The notes below the pieces were generated by a model. That model saw only the letters and a list, made by a program, of their open reading frames with translations, was not told the DNA's origin and ran no database searches. Below, in pieces: positions 9,875 through 21,190 of a DNA stretch of 64,000 bases; position 1 is the stretch's first letter, and the number at the start of each line of letters is the position of its first letter. A program made the position numbers and the translations under genes. This stretch comes from Scolanthus callimorphus (Eukaryota > Cnidaria > Anthozoa > Actiniaria > Edwardsiidae), in the NCBI GenBank assembly GCA_033964015.1, contig CM066916.1:28227404-28291403 (forward strand). The letters are read 5' to 3'.

Positions 9875-10116
9875 TATCGGTACATGTGAAAAACAACTGG
9901 TAGAGGCAAATAAGTCTTTTTGTACTCAGGTCGTTAAAGAAATAAGGGCTAAACCAAGCGGAGTTAGACCGCTTTTTTGGCGCTTCTATAATAGCGGAGC
10001 TCCCGCGGGCGCCGAAGGCGCCCGCGTGCGGAGCCCCATAGCTACATGCAGGAGGAAAAGGAACAAGCAAAAGTGTATATGCATCGAACGATTCTGTCAT
10101 GGACTTCCGGTTTGTG

Positions 10117-10158
10117 CGTTCGTTCGTTCGTCCGTTCGTTCGTTCGTTCGTTCGTCCG
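10117..10158. repeat. (CGTT)n microsatellite
   Basis: TTCG/CGTT repeats with a few CGTC variants sit directly to the left of the 128-bp satellite inside the Helentron-like element. Confidence 0.9.
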
Positions 10159-11245
10159 GAATGACGTCATCGAAACTAGAAAAATCAATATCTCAAGAAG
10201 GCAACATCGATAGGTGACCAAACTTGGGTAAAGTTATTCTGGAGGCAAGGGGGGTGCACTACCAAGGTCACGTGACATGACGTCATCGATGACGTCATCA
10301 AAACTAGAAAAGTCAATATCTCAAGAAGGCAACATCGCTAGGTGACCAAACTTGGGTAAAATTATTTTTGAGGTAAGGGGATTGCACCACCAAGGTCACG
10401 TGACATGACGTCATCGATGACGTAATCAAAACTAGAAAAGTCAATATCTCAAGAAGGCAACATCGCTAGGTGACCAAACTTGGGTAAAAATATTTTGGAG
10501 GTAAGGTGGATGCACCAGCAAGGTCACGTGACATGACGTCATCGATGACGTCATCAAAAGTAGAAAAGTCAATATCTCAAGAAAGCAACATCGCTAGGTG
10601 ACCAAACTTTGGTAAATTTATTTTGGAGGTAAGGGGAGTGCACCACCAAGGTCACGTGACATGACGTCATCGATGACGTCATCAAAACTAGAAAAGTCAA
10701 TATCTCGAGAAGGCAACATCGCCAGGTGACCAAACTTGGGTAAAGTTATTTTGGAGGCAAGGGAGTTCACTTCCAAGGTCACGTGACATGACGTCACCGA
10801 TGACGTCATCAAACTAGAAAAGTCTATATCTCGAGAACGCAACATTGCTAGGTGACCAAACTTGTGTAAAGTTATTTTGGACGCAAGGGGGGTGCACTAC
10901 CAAGGTCACGTGACATGACGTCATCGATGACGTCATCAAAACTAGAAATGTCAATATCTCAAGAAGGTAACATCGCTTGGTGACCAAACTTGGGTAAAGT
11001 TTTTTTGGAGGCAAGGTGGGTGCACAAACAGGGTCACGTGACATGACGTCATCAAAACTAGAAAAGTGAATATCTCAGGAAGGCAACATCGCTAGGTGAC
11101 CAAACTTGGGTAAACTTATTTTGGAGGCAAGGGGGATGCACTACCAGGATCACGTGACATGACGTCATCGATGACGTTATTAAATCTAGAAAAGTCTATA
11201 TCTCGAGAAGGCAACATCGCTAGGCGAACAAACTTGGGTACAGTC
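10159..11245. repeat. 128-bp satellite, about nine units, CRE plus E-box palindromes
   Basis: Successive GTCACGTGAC palindromes start near 10267, 10395, 10523, 10651, 10778, 10905, 11033 and 11149, a spacing of 127-128 bp with one shorter unit. Each unit holds one or two TGACGTCA octamers, usually as TGACGTCATCGATGACGTCA, then AACTAGAAAAGTC, CTCAAGAAGGCAACATCGC and AGGTGACCAAACTTGGGTAA. TGACGTCA is the CREB/ATF site and CACGTG the canonical E-box. Binding here is inference. The short minus-strand frames are products of the repeat. Confidence 0.95.
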
Positions 11246-11689
11246 GAGAAAACATCCGGAGTATGTGGGTATGGAGCTCTTTGAAATGCAACATAAAAAA
11301 ATCTGAATTTGCAAGTATGGCAATGGAGAACACGAATGTTTCTGTAGCAAGTGACGTCGCGACAAGTCACATTATTAATCGTTTGCAGGACTTATAATTT
11401 TCCCTAGCAATGGCCCAACAAGATAGGTAAACGCACCCTTTTATAAAATATGTAACCGGGAGCTCCGCTTTTAGCCAGTGGCTAAATCTATATATTACCA
11501 AAGCTAGCTTATGTTCTTGCAGTTCATGGCTCTGATGAAGCGAGTCTCAATGTAATCCAGTTATTTCTAGACCGCTGCTACAAACGTAAATACTCTTTTC
11601 TGTTAACTATATCAGCGCCCTTGTTTTGAGCACTGATGATGCATGCATGATTGTCTGGAGTTGTCGGATAGATCATGGTCAGGTTCCAA

Positions 11690-12578
11690 TTTAGTTTACA
11701 TTTGGCAATTTATTTCACCGAAATCTCAAGCCTTTTTTCCTGAAACGTTTCATAGAAGTGATTGAATGGTTCTAGAATCATGACAAAAGCAGAGTTTGTG
11801 ATGTTTGAAATTCAGCAAGAATCTGGGCAGCAAGCGAGCCAATGTCGGATCTTGCATCTCTTGTATATTTCTATTGACTGTTGGGACTAATGAATTTCTA
11901 CCAGGGGACATTTACACTGGATTTCACCATAGGCCTCACAGGCTACGGGGAAAAGTTTGAAAATAGCCCAATTGTTTTTAAAATGTCTTAAATATCTATA
12001 GAAACAAATAAAGAATACTTACTTTATGATCTGGTGTGTATATTGTGATTAGATTCTGGATTTTGAGGGGAGAATTTGGGTCTGAACTCCAAGACGCTGA
12101 TCACTCGTTCCAACGTGCACTCGCTCCCATTCAACTAAAATTCAACAAGGTATGCAGCAGTCTGATCTCAGCACACTGGGATCTCAAGCACCAATCAAGA
12201 CAAAACCAGCGGTTGGAGGTCGCAGACTCAGGAATTCTAAAAAAACAATGGACCAATCTCCTCTCATGTGAATGGTCCGTTTTAATTTGAATTCTCATTG
12301 CATGCCATCATGGTTTCGACCCTGAGCCTGCAAACAAAACCACTGGTTTTGTCTCGCTTGGTACTTGAAATCCCTAATGAAATATAAACAGCTTAATTCC
12401 TTAATTTGGATGGATTTTTTAGGATAAATATTAATCCCTTTTCCCCGAAAATTGTCGGAGACGCACTTTATTCATCCTATAACGATGTGGTTGAAGCAAA
12501 AGTGGATCTGGTTAGAAGCTGCATGGAAATGAACCCGAAGGTGGAGGTGTCTAAAGAGCTGCATACCTTGTTGAATTT
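11690..12578. repeat. ZNF-1 intron block homologous to 58020-58857
   Basis: No gene. The block matches the ZNF-5 intron almost without a break. At 11930-12060 it holds GCCTCACAGGCTAC and AAATAAAGAATACTTACTTT, which recur in inverted orientation at 16400-16530, so the parent repeat is itself a large inverted repeat. Confidence 0.7.
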
Positions 12579-13072
12579 TAGCAGAGCTCCCGCGGGCGCC
12601 GAAGGCGTCCGCGTAGCGGAGCCCCATAGCTACATGCAGGAGAAAAAGGAACAAAACAAAAGTGTATATGCATCGACCGATTCTGTGATGGACTTCCGGT
12701 TTCCGTGTGTCCGTCGTCGCACAGGCAACCCACCAGTTTTGAGCGGGAAAATGAGCACGCGCGCGCTTGAATTTAGTTGGCGATTTTTATTTGTACGTAC
12801 TTTCCTTGACTCGCATGAATTTCAACGGTGGGATGTTTAGAGATTTTGTTATTTCGTGTTTGAATTTTCGACAAGTGAAGGAAAAATATTTTCTTGCCCT
12901 TCATCAAAAACAGTGAAACGTTTCTAAAGCAAGCTGTCAAATCAAGGTATTTTAGACTAAAAGTCTACAGCAATGAAGCGGAGACAGATAATATGTCGAT
13001 GAACACGGTTGTTTCACAAGGAAAAGAAGAGCGAGGGACGGAGAATGGAGGGGAAATACAGCAGGGAATGAC

Positions 13073-13204
13073 ATGTCGGAAGACAAATGCGACCGCTTGA
13101 TCGAGAGAGAACGGAAAATTAATGTTCTCAACAAGAAGATGGAGGTAGCCCTAGCCAAAATGTCGAAACCTGAAGATGATTTAAAAGGCAGAGACGAAAA
13201 CTAA
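13073..13204 (+). other. Small ORF, possible captured coiled-coil fragment
   Basis: A 43-codon frame starting ATGTCGGAAGAC gives a highly charged peptide (MSEDKCDRLIERERKINVLN, then KKMEVALAKMSKPEDD and so on) that could form a coiled coil. It lies in the Helentron-like element. These elements are known to capture gene pieces, but no parent gene is visible here and the frame may be chance. Confidence 0.25.
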
Positions 13205-14977
13205 CGAAAAAAGCGTCTAGAACATGTCTCGGATTCTCAGAGGAAAGGGAAGGTCAAAACTCGGAAGACTGTCGTCGTGCCGTGAAGTGAAAAGAAGAAA
13301 AAAAAACATTCTCGAGGTAGGTCCTTGCCACGTTTAAATTTGACTGTAGTTTTAGCTTTGAAAGCGTTTTACCCTTTCAAAAGTATAAAGTGACATTCGA
13401 CAACTATCGCAAATTTTTCATTCACGTTTTTTTCGTGCCCCGGCGGCTCGCTACGCTACTTGGAAAATGACGGAAAGTTCATTGTGTTTACTGTTTATTT
13501 GAGGATTCCAAGTGAAATACCATCGCATTTTTAAGTGATTTTCAATTTGACAACGATTCTACAGTACTTCCGTTGCAATAGCTATGTGGTATTTAAAGTT
13601 TGGGAGAATTTATGATTTAAGCTTATTTGCTTGCGAGGCAGCCATCTTGAATTGAACGTGGTCGAACTTTGGAAAAACAATATGCAATGCAATCTCCAAA
13701 CGCATCTTGTAGGTTCCCAAGATATTTTTCTGGTTATGCTAGGGTGTGCTTCACGGTGTATTCCGAATAAAACAGGCAAGTGGAGATTTTAATCATTAGA
13801 TTACTTTGTTCACTGTCGGAAGGCACGAACATTTTCAAATATATCCTCAGTAATGCAAATACTTTTTCTAAGTGAAAAATAGACAAACAAACAACCTAGT
13901 AAGGTAATCCATTTGAAAATCGAGTAACAATTGTAAAAAAATCATAGTGTAGACTTCTTTCATACTGTTTTTGATCTAAAAGAATTCATTTCTTACAAAA
14001 CCAAAACAATCGAAAATGAATCCTGAAATTTGTCCAAACCCATACAATTTATAGAGGTTGACAAGCATGAAATGAAATGACCACCAACAGCCAGCACCAT
14101 TCCTTCACAACTTTGAAAATTTTTTTCTTAGGTTTCGCCAATTCTTTATTTTATCAAGAACTTTAAAAAAGTGCTACAAACAAGGAAATTGGTTTTGTAA
14201 TACTCCATCTAAATCTAAGTTTCCACTTTGTGACCAAAATTATTGATTTCTTGGTGGATTTCCTCTTAATCACTTTTTTCCCCTTTACATGAAGCAGATT
14301 GAAATGCTTTTGCCATTGTTGGGCAACAGAGGAAGTCTGTGTACCTCCCTCTAGGGCGATCAAACAGAAACATGGTAAGAGGGAGTGATAAAAATGCAAC
14401 CTATTGTCAATGCACTCTTTTCAAAGTGGCAAATCTGAAAGACTGAATGTTATTCATCCTTGATTTTATGTTTTGATCATTTTTATGGCTTAAGGGACTT
14501 CAGTATGTTCTGTTACTAAAATGTATAATAATATCCATGCCATATGCGTTGGTAAATTAGACTGGAAAAAAGAAGATCAATGTTTAAGTTTCATCAGGCT
14601 TATCAGTGACACCTATTCTCTTTCAATTTCAGTGATAAAGCAGCAGCCAAGGAGATGGCTCTTGGACAGGCCATGGCATAAGGCAAACACTAAATTAACT
14701 TGATATTAACATAAGTATTACACGGATGGCAGAACAGATTTTGAAGTAAGGGGGTGGGGAGCAATAAGACAGAAAAGTTGAAAATCTGTTGAAAATTAAA
14801 TGGGCTGCTTGAAGCCCCCCACCCCTCTTCCATCCATGTGTTATGATACTAAAATACTTGTCAAGACAGAATCAATTTAATGCATTTGCAGTGCTATTAT
14901 TATTATTTTGAATTTTGAAGGATAAACAATGCTGTCAGAAGGTACTTGCTAAGGGAGTGTTCATTATTATTATTATT

Positions 14978-15042
14978 ATTTTTTTTTTTTTTTTTGGGGG
15001 GGGGGGGGGGGGGAGGGGGGGGGGGGGGGGGGGGGGGGGGGT
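14978..15042. repeat. T-run followed by long G-run
   Basis: ATTATT repeats lead into about 17 T, then some 45 nearly pure G with one A. This is a low-complexity tract. Open frames read across it (polyglycine and polyproline) are artefacts, and sequencing accuracy here is doubtful. Confidence 0.9.
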
Positions 15043-15271
15043 CAGTGTTCCGTGCTTTCGTTTTCTGTTCAACCCCTCCTTTGGCAGTAGCAAAAAATTT
15101 TTTACCCCCAACCAGGAGGAGGCAACCCCCCTCCCCCCGCCCTATGCCATCATCAATAATAAGCACTTCCTTACAGTGGTTTCTCTCCCTCGCTTGTTGT
15201 CGGCCTAAGAGAGGAGGAAACCATACACTGCTCGCAGGGTACCCCCTGCAGGGGACTTCAAAAGGTACAAC

Positions 15272-15668
15272 CCCCCGGGGGACTCCCTATATTCGAATGC
15301 TAGGGTTGACTCTCTTATTTTTTAGGGGTTAAAATCGGCAATCTGATATTTTTTAGGGGTTCTAAAATAAAAATGGTATAGTTAGAAAAAATACTGGTAT
15401 TTTTTAGGGGTTTACTCACACAAATAAGGTACAAAATATTTGAAAGAAAGATCTAGTGTATTTGAAAGTCCAGAGGATACATTTGATGTATATCAAATAA
15501 AAGGCCAGAATAACATTTAGTCTGTCAACGTTGTTGGTATTTTTTAGGGTATTTCCAGACTGAGGGGTATTTTTTAGGGTGGAAAGTTTTTCCAACCAGG
15601 TATTTTTTAGGGTCAAAATTCGAGTTTCCTGACATCCCTAGCGTTTTAACCTTAGAGTCCCCCCTCTG
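15272..15668. mobile_element. hAT-like MITE with 8-bp duplication GGTACAAC
   Basis: Exact 8-bp direct repeats GGTACAAC lie at 15264-15271 and 15669-15676. The termini CCCCCGGGGGACTCCC and GAGTCCCCCCTCTG are imperfect inverted repeats. Inside are six copies of TATTTTTTAGGG(G). The 8-bp duplication is the hAT signature. There is no transposase. Confidence 0.8.
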
Positions 15669-16260
15669 GGTACAACCCTCTCCTCACATTGGTTTATGTT
15701 ATGTTCCAAGTCCTTCAAGAAAACTATGTATCATGAATTCAAGATATAATATATGAGTATTGTTTATAACCAAGGTAGTTTTAAATGGACAATTAATTCA
15801 TGGAAAGCAACATGTACATGTAAAAGTGTTGTGTGACCCCCCCTGAAATGCTCACAAATGAGAATGGTCCTCCCCTTACGGTGCTTTAGATCAAGGATGC
15901 CCCTCCCCTCTGAGGCCTCAGCCCATCCCTCCCCCAGAAAAAAAAATGTTCTTTTTCAGTGGAATTTCAATAAATTTGTATGAGTAGAAAGACCAAAATT
16001 GGCAGCCACCTATTCTCTGCTCATAACATGGTTGGTATTTGTATTTTCTGGAATGACACATTTTATTAAAAATACACTGCTCATGTAATGTACATATATT
16101 GTGATTTCTATTTAAAAAAAACCATGACAAATAATTCCTTTATTTCTTTATTGCACTTGTTCTTTGTTAGAACCATTCCATTGGGAAGGGCTACCCTTTA
16201 TATTTTTCTGAAAGAGGTTCTTTATCTTACTTCCACAGGCCATGCCTATTTTTTATTTTT
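15669..16260. other. Interior of Helentron-like element 2, no gene
   Basis: AT-rich DNA with several C-rich tracts (GACCCCCCCTG, GCCCCTCCCC). No frame or repeat with a second copy was recognised. Confidence 0.5.
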
Positions 16261-16326
16261 GGTTCATCAACACAGAAAATATGTAACCGGGAGCTCCGCT
16301 TTTAGCCAGTGGCTAAATCTATATAT

Positions 16327-16583
16327 TAGTTATGTGAGTGAGTGTCATTGGAATGAGAGACCAGTGGCTTGAAGTTCAGACCCAATTATCCCCTCAAAAC
16401 AGATAATCTAATCACAATATACACACCAGATCATCAAGCAAGTATTCTTTATTTGTTTCTATAGATGTTTAAGACATTTTTTAAACAATTCAGCTATTTT
16501 TCAACTTTTTCCAGTAGCCTGTGAGGCATATGATTTACGCTCAAAAGGATTCTAAATCCCCGTCCCCGGAAAAGTGAACAAAG
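16327..16583. repeat. Continuation of the intron repeat (matches 58858-58955 and 60890-61040)
   Basis: GTTATGTGAGTGAGTGTCAT matches 58861 on. From ATACACACCAGATCATC the match jumps to 60895, which defines a 1.9-kb insertion in the ZNF-5 intron copy. GCCTGTGAGGCATATGATTT is shared with 60990. Confidence 0.8.
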
Positions 16584-18480
16584 CCCGGGGGGGGACTCCC
16601 CATATTTTCAGACGGGGGTGCTCGTCCTATCCCTTAGGGTATAAAATTGACAGACGTGCTATCTCTTAGGGGTGTTTAAAATCAGCCCTATCCCTTAGGG
16701 GAGTCTCAGGCCAATCCTTGCCCAGAAATATATTGGTACTGACACCAGAACCGATATTTACGAAGGAAACTTGGTTGAAAACCCTAAAAGACCTAAAATT
16801 TGCTTTTATTTGTTTTGTCCTGCCAAATTTGCTATCTTTTAGGGGTCAATTCGCACTCATTCTCTGTTAACGGAGTCCAGTGGGTTCAGGTAATAGCAAA
16901 AAATCGAAAAAAATTAACTTTGTTGTAACAGCAAGGGAACTATTGCAAATTGGTGCGAGGTATCTCAAAAGAGAAATTTCCCAAATTTGTTCCTTGATAT
17001 CTTGAAAAGAAAAAAAGTTAAAGCGATTTTAGTGGGATAAACTTTTTTAAAATTCAGGTAAAACAAAATAGACAAAAAACTCAGCTTAACGGCATGATCT
17101 ATATAGGTCTGTGTGGCAAATGATTTAAGAAATAAATAAAATGTAATTTGTTACAATTTACAAAACAATTTCCACTTCCAAGTGAAACAACACATTAAAC
17201 AACTTCCTGTCATTTACGTTATAACGCAAGTCATTTACGTTATATTATACTTAATTGAACATGGTGACCGATACAGTTCAGTATTTTAAAAGTAAACGAT
17301 TCAATACACCCCCAAAGCATCCCCTTACACCCATAAAGCCAACATTTTCATTCTGTAGGAACAAAATTCCAAAAGGAAAGCTTTAATTGGAAAATACAGT
17401 AAAAGGCTGTCCACGTGTTCTCTACTTGCTGTTTGGCGCAAAATGATGAACTTTGAAACTTTAAACGTGCATGCTTTTCATCACCAGGGTAATTAGCAAT
17501 GAGATCAGACTGATTTCCACTCAACTTCATGAATTCCTTAGGGTTATCTGTAGCAAACAAGATTACACTGTAATCTACGTTATGATAACGTTTGTGACAA
17601 CAGACATTTGACAAGCCATATTTCAGCAACTGGCTGATAACGTTCAATGAATAGCACATTATTATTTCGTGGTGGGTCATGTTCTAAGATAAACTTCATT
17701 AGGTTTCAATCTGCTAAAAGTTCAGTACGCTACGTTGACCTTTATCACATAACGTAAATGACGCACACGAAAAAATTACACCAATTGGTGTTCAAAAGAC
17801 ACGTGTCGTCGACGAGCGATTGTTTTCTTCAGATCAAAAGCATTTTATATCGAAGGTAGGATATAACCAAAGCATAGGATACTCGCCTTTTACTTTAAAA
17901 ATAGCTTAAAGGGAGAAAATATCGGCAATTTTGTAGTAAATAACGTATATGACCAAAATGTGTGCGACACCACTTTCGAGACGACTCAAACAAAACATTA
18001 AGCTCTGGGTCCACCATAGGTCACTCAAATTATGTCTAACATATGTATCTTAAACTTAAACTTTCATCCCGGCCAATGTTGCTTGAGAAAATGATGTTTC
18101 ATAACTTTTTTGCGTGAAATTTCTTCCGTGCGACACATGTTTTTATCACAATGTCACAGGTAAATGGTATTGAGATGACCTCTGTAGTTTGCTAACTCCG
18201 TAAAGATGAATTTATTTACATGAAATATATTGTAAACTTCTATTATTTCGTGGCATTGATGATTACTGGCACGCTCAGAATAAAATATATTGATATTTTA
18301 CCATGCGACATGGGTGGCAATCGTTATCAGAGAATGACTGTTCGGCGTTCGCCACGCCAAATTTGCTTTCTTTTAGGGGTAAATTTGCTGTTGGCCACAC
18401 CCATTTTGCTATCCCTTAGGGTCAAAATCAATATTCCCGACGAGCACCCCCGTCTAAAATATTGGGAGTCCCCCCCCGGG
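16584..18480. mobile_element. hAT-like element, 1.9 kb, 8-bp duplication GAACAAAG
   Basis: The element runs from CCCGGGGGGGGACTCCCC to GGGAGTCCCCCCCCGGG, with inner matches GACGGGGGTGCTCGTC and GACGAGCACCCCCGTC. GAACAAAG flanks both sides (16576-16583, 18481-18488). The empty site near 61037 reads GTGGACAAAGCAACC. Subterminal motifs TATCCCTTAGGG and TATCTTTTAGGGG occur near both ends. The interior is AT-rich, and the ORF at 17348-17680 (minus) has no recognisable transposase features. Confidence 0.85.
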
Positions 18481-18504
18481 GAACAAAGCAACCACCAGAT
18501 AAAC

Positions 18505-18650
18505 ACAGAGTTAGTAGTCTTTATTTTCCTTGTAACTGATGGAATATTGTAAGTAATGTTTCTATGATATTTCCACGCTCCTGTCAACACTGTGATTTCA
18601 CGGAAAAATCGATAGAAATCGGTGATTTTTATCCATTGTTTAGATCGGGT
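18505..18650. repeat. Intron segment shared with 63540-63690
   Basis: AGTAGTCTTTATT, CTTGTAACTGATGGAATATT and ACGGAAAAATCGATAGAAAT are common to both places. Here the exon-1 candidate of ZNF-1 follows 130 bp further on, which is why a fifth copy is expected near the right edge of the window. Confidence 0.8.
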
Positions 18651-18781
18651 ACGATGAACGTTGTTCATACTAACACCTTGCTTTTCTTGAACTGAACAAG
18701 GAATAAGCTCTAAAGGGAAAGATCTTCTATAAATCTACTTACATACTTAAATAAATAAGCGTCATGTTGTCGAGTGCTCAC

Positions 18782-18832
18782 CTTTTCGTCCGCGTTTGTA
18801 GAGACTCGGGTTTGCACATCACCGTCCGCCAT
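18782..18832 (-). CDS. ZNF-1 candidate exon 1 (17 codons)
   Basis: Starting at an ATG in the context CCAAGATGGCGG, the exon codes MADGDVQTRVSTNADEK and meets a GTGAGC donor at 18776-18781 in phase 0. That fits the phase-0 acceptor of the finger exon at 7986. Three other copies have the same length with silent or mild changes (E5D and E17K here), as expected for coding sequence. The AAGATGGCGG string also resembles a YY1 site, typical of TATA-less promoters. A further in-frame ATG (M-S-K-M) lies nine bases upstream. The predicted intron is about 10.8 kb, and splicing itself is inference. Confidence 0.6.
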
Positions 18833-18905
18833 CTTGGACATGAGCTAAACCGCTGATCACAACTACTGAAGGCTACATCACGACATGGGCTACAGGATGA
18901 TGTTC
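18833..18905 (-). promoter_or_regulatory. Conserved leader/promoter of ZNF-1
   Basis: Sequence upstream of the start, with TAGTTGTGATCAGCGGT and GATGTAGCCTTCAGTAG on the minus strand, is shared with the three other exon-1 copies. The shared part fades after about 70 bp. No TATA box is obvious at a fixed distance. Confidence 0.4.
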
Positions 18906-20564
18906 ATGAGAACTTGCAAACAACACGTTTGAGAGTTTGGTAATGATGTGTGCATTCGTAGCGATGGTATGCTCTAGATGCCGTATCCTGTTCTCCAGGG
19001 GCTATTCCGTTTTTTTTTAAATAATATGCAGGTATTTTATATGTGGTATTTGTTTGACCATGTGTTTGGCGTATGGTCTGAGGCCTGAGGTAGTCGCGCA
19101 AACAAAAAGCATTGAGTTTCTTGCCATTGATGATGACATCTCAGAAGTCTCGCCCTTTGAACATTATTCTAGCTTTCGTGAGATGTTTCCCATTACAACA
19201 AATCACCAATAGCCTGTAACAGAAATTCCAGAAAAACTTCATAGTAACTCGCGAGTGATTTTGAGACTGATTGCCTTTACAGTAATTTCGTCCTATTATT
19301 TGTATGGGCAATTCCAGATGCCCTAGTAGCACCCAAGCCAGGGATTGGCGGCATTGGGAAATTCTGAATACGAGGGGGGTTTTCAAAATCGGGGGGGGGG
19401 GGGGGGTAAGCCATTTTGAAAATTCTGGATATATAGGTGGGTCAAAAGCTAGTGCCGCCCCGTTCCCGGGTACATATATTTTCTGGAATTGCACAATTGT
19501 CATAAGGCTTGAACAACACTCACTAGTTTTCAGTTCCGAATCTTACCTCATTCTTCAGGGACAGAATAACGCAGTGGTGATTATGACATAAATTTAAAAA
19601 ATCTCCCTGAAAGCTGACTGTAGCATTTGCTACAGTTGCAATAGTTTAAATCCGCCCCTGTTCTTTTAAAGAATGAAATCAGCCAAATTTCTTCAAAACA
19701 CATACCGATGTGCAGGGTATTGCGCTCATTTTCTGTATGTATGTAATAATAGTATATTTGTTTATTTATTTGTATGTAATTTACCCCCGGCCGGGGCTTT
19801 GTCCTGTTTTCAGGACAAACTATAGGGCTTGAAAACAATTTTGCTACAATTTCAAATCAATATTGTTCGAACGTTTCCATGAGACCCCCTAAGAGATAGC
19901 ATTTGATGTTTTGAAATCCTGATACCCCCAAGAATACATGTATCTTAGTATAATTTGTTTTTCTGTTTTTGATTTTCAATTTTTCACTTAAGAAAAATGA
20001 AAATATACTATAATAATAATAATAATCAGTTTAATTACTCTTTTCGTAGCTTAACAGCTAAATTACAAGAGTGGTCAGTATTCAATTCAATTTACATACA
20101 TCTCACACACATCAACTATATCTATATGTGACAAACATACCTAATCGCTTTGTCGAGGCCACAGCTGGGTCACCCCTAGCAGCGCCAGACCGAATATTAT
20201 ATCCGTGAGACACACTTGTGCGCGGTGGTAACAAGTTGGCAAGGACACCAGTGTCCCGTACTCTCTGGATAAAATACGAGATACGAGAAAAATTGTTTCT
20301 ACGAACTTAAGTTGAACAAGAAAACAAAAACCGAGAAATGAAAATCAAATCATAACAAAAGACATGTATTTTAATGTATTTCGTTTTTCAAATTTCAAGT
20401 TTTAATTTTCAAATAAAAAGGAAAAAATACTAAAAATCATTTTATTTGTCCCATAATTCATAATACTGTTTTCATTCTTCATTTTTGAGATTTCAAATTC
20501 AAGAATAATAGATAAAAAGTTACATTCCTTAAATAAGATTGAGACGTGCAAGAGAGAAATGTGA
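18906..20564. other. No gene; repeats between ZNF-1 and ZNF-2
   Basis: 19045-19180 is related to 5640-5790. A G-run is at 19391-19406, with partly matching inverted words on its two sides (GAGGGGGGTTTTCAAAATC and CCATTTTGAAAATTCTGG). Around 19880-20020 the strand is rich in A/T with an (AAT)n tract at 20010. The frames here have no second copy or domain. Confidence 0.5.
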
Positions 20565-21190
20565 GGGGGAGGGAGACGCGTTGTCGTTGTCGCGTGTTCC
20601 GTGCTCTGTTGATAGCTCCTATCAACTACTAGTTTTTTTCTGTTTTCTCTGTCGCAAGCATCCGAACAGTTTCTGCGAGCAGTGGTTTCGGCTTCCTCTC
20701 TTACTGCTCCTAGGCAAACAGCTCGCAGGGTACACCCTTCGGGTTATGGTTTTTTTTAACTATCAGAGTAGGGCCAGTCTAGCTTCCCACTGTAGTCATT
20801 GCACATTCTCTCAGGGTATATATGCCGTCATGATATATGACATGAAGCTTTCAAGGCTTCAGTCTCTGACAAGGATATCTCAAGCAGCAGTTTTCGTCAA
20901 GAACCCGAGACAAAGAGTGGCAAATTTTTTTTGGGAAGTTGGAGGAGGAACTTGTAGTCGTTGGCGCGGCGACTGCAGTCGAATGCGCAGTGATTTCTAA
21001 AAAATTCTGAAAAAGAAGCTATTGGTATGTACTGTCACAGACTCTCCTACTCAATAATCCAAGTCTCTGTCATCTGAGAAGAAACTGATCGGAAGCTTTC
21101 GAAAGAGAAAACAGAAAAAAACTAGTAGTTGATCGGAGTTATCAACAGAGCACGGAACACGCGACAACAAGCGTCTCTCCCTTCCCACCA
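20565..21190. mobile_element. Long inverted-repeat element
   Basis: The left arm from GAGACGCGTTGTCGTTGTCG through TCGCGTGTTCCGTGCTCTGT and CAACTACTAGTTTTTTTCTG pairs with the right arm at 21095-21185. Arms are about 90 bp around a 440-bp loop. The 153-codon frame at 20539-21000 runs from arm into loop, lacks domain features and is probably chance. Confidence 0.7.

Larger units (their letters stand above)
9992..11495. mobile_element. Helentron-like element 1 carrying a CRE satellite
   Basis: The left end is TAGCGGAGCTCCCGCG, followed at once by a perfect 9-bp hairpin GCGGGCGCC-GAA-GGCGCCCGC. The right end has CGGGAGCTCCGC (inverted relative of the left end), then a short hairpin TTAGCC-AGT-GGCTAA, then ATCTATATAT. 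The empty site at 57838-57850 is TCTATAATACCAAAG, and the filled site adds no target duplication. Asymmetric terminal inverted repeats, a 3' subterminal hairpin, no duplication and an internal tandem repeat fit non-autonomous Helentrons (HINEs). No Rep/helicase frame is present. Confidence 0.75.
9895..11680 (+). pseudogene. Non-LTR reverse transcriptase tail, split by an insertion
   Basis: The segment 9895-9991 gives SFCTQVVKEIRAKPSGVRPL, and 11496-11680 continues with LAYVLAVHGSDEASLN and CYKRKYSF. This is the C-terminal tail of a non-LTR reverse transcriptase, where PKLAYAIAVYGS and CYKRK are family-like signatures. The uninterrupted homologue is at 57759-58040. The 1.5-kb Helentron-like element at 9992-11495 separates the halves. 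Stops and frameshifts make it non-functional. Confidence 0.65.
12579..16326. mobile_element. Helentron-like element 2 (3.7 kb)
   Basis: The left end TAGCAGAGCTCCCGCGGGCG and the leader down to GACTTCCGGTTT match element 1. The right end, from ATATGTAACCGGGAGCTCCG through TTAGCC-AGT-GGCTAA to CTATATAT, is the same as in element 1. The empty site at 58855-58867 (GAATTTTAGTTATG) shows no target duplication, with insertion beside a T. The interior differs completely from element 1, apart from the leader. It contains a nested hAT-like element at 15272-15668, a long T/G homopolymer and a short possible captured coding piece at 13073-13204. Confidence 0.75.

Noticed and set aside
10120..11245. CRISPR-like array
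   Set aside because: The repeats are contiguous 128-bp satellite units without unique spacers, in animal DNA.
14903..15332. Frames with polyglycine or polyproline across the G-run
   Set aside because: Products of a homopolymer tract of uncertain length.
17348..17680. Transposase gene in the hAT-like element 16584-18480
   Set aside because: The 110-codon frame shows no hAT dimerisation or DDE features.
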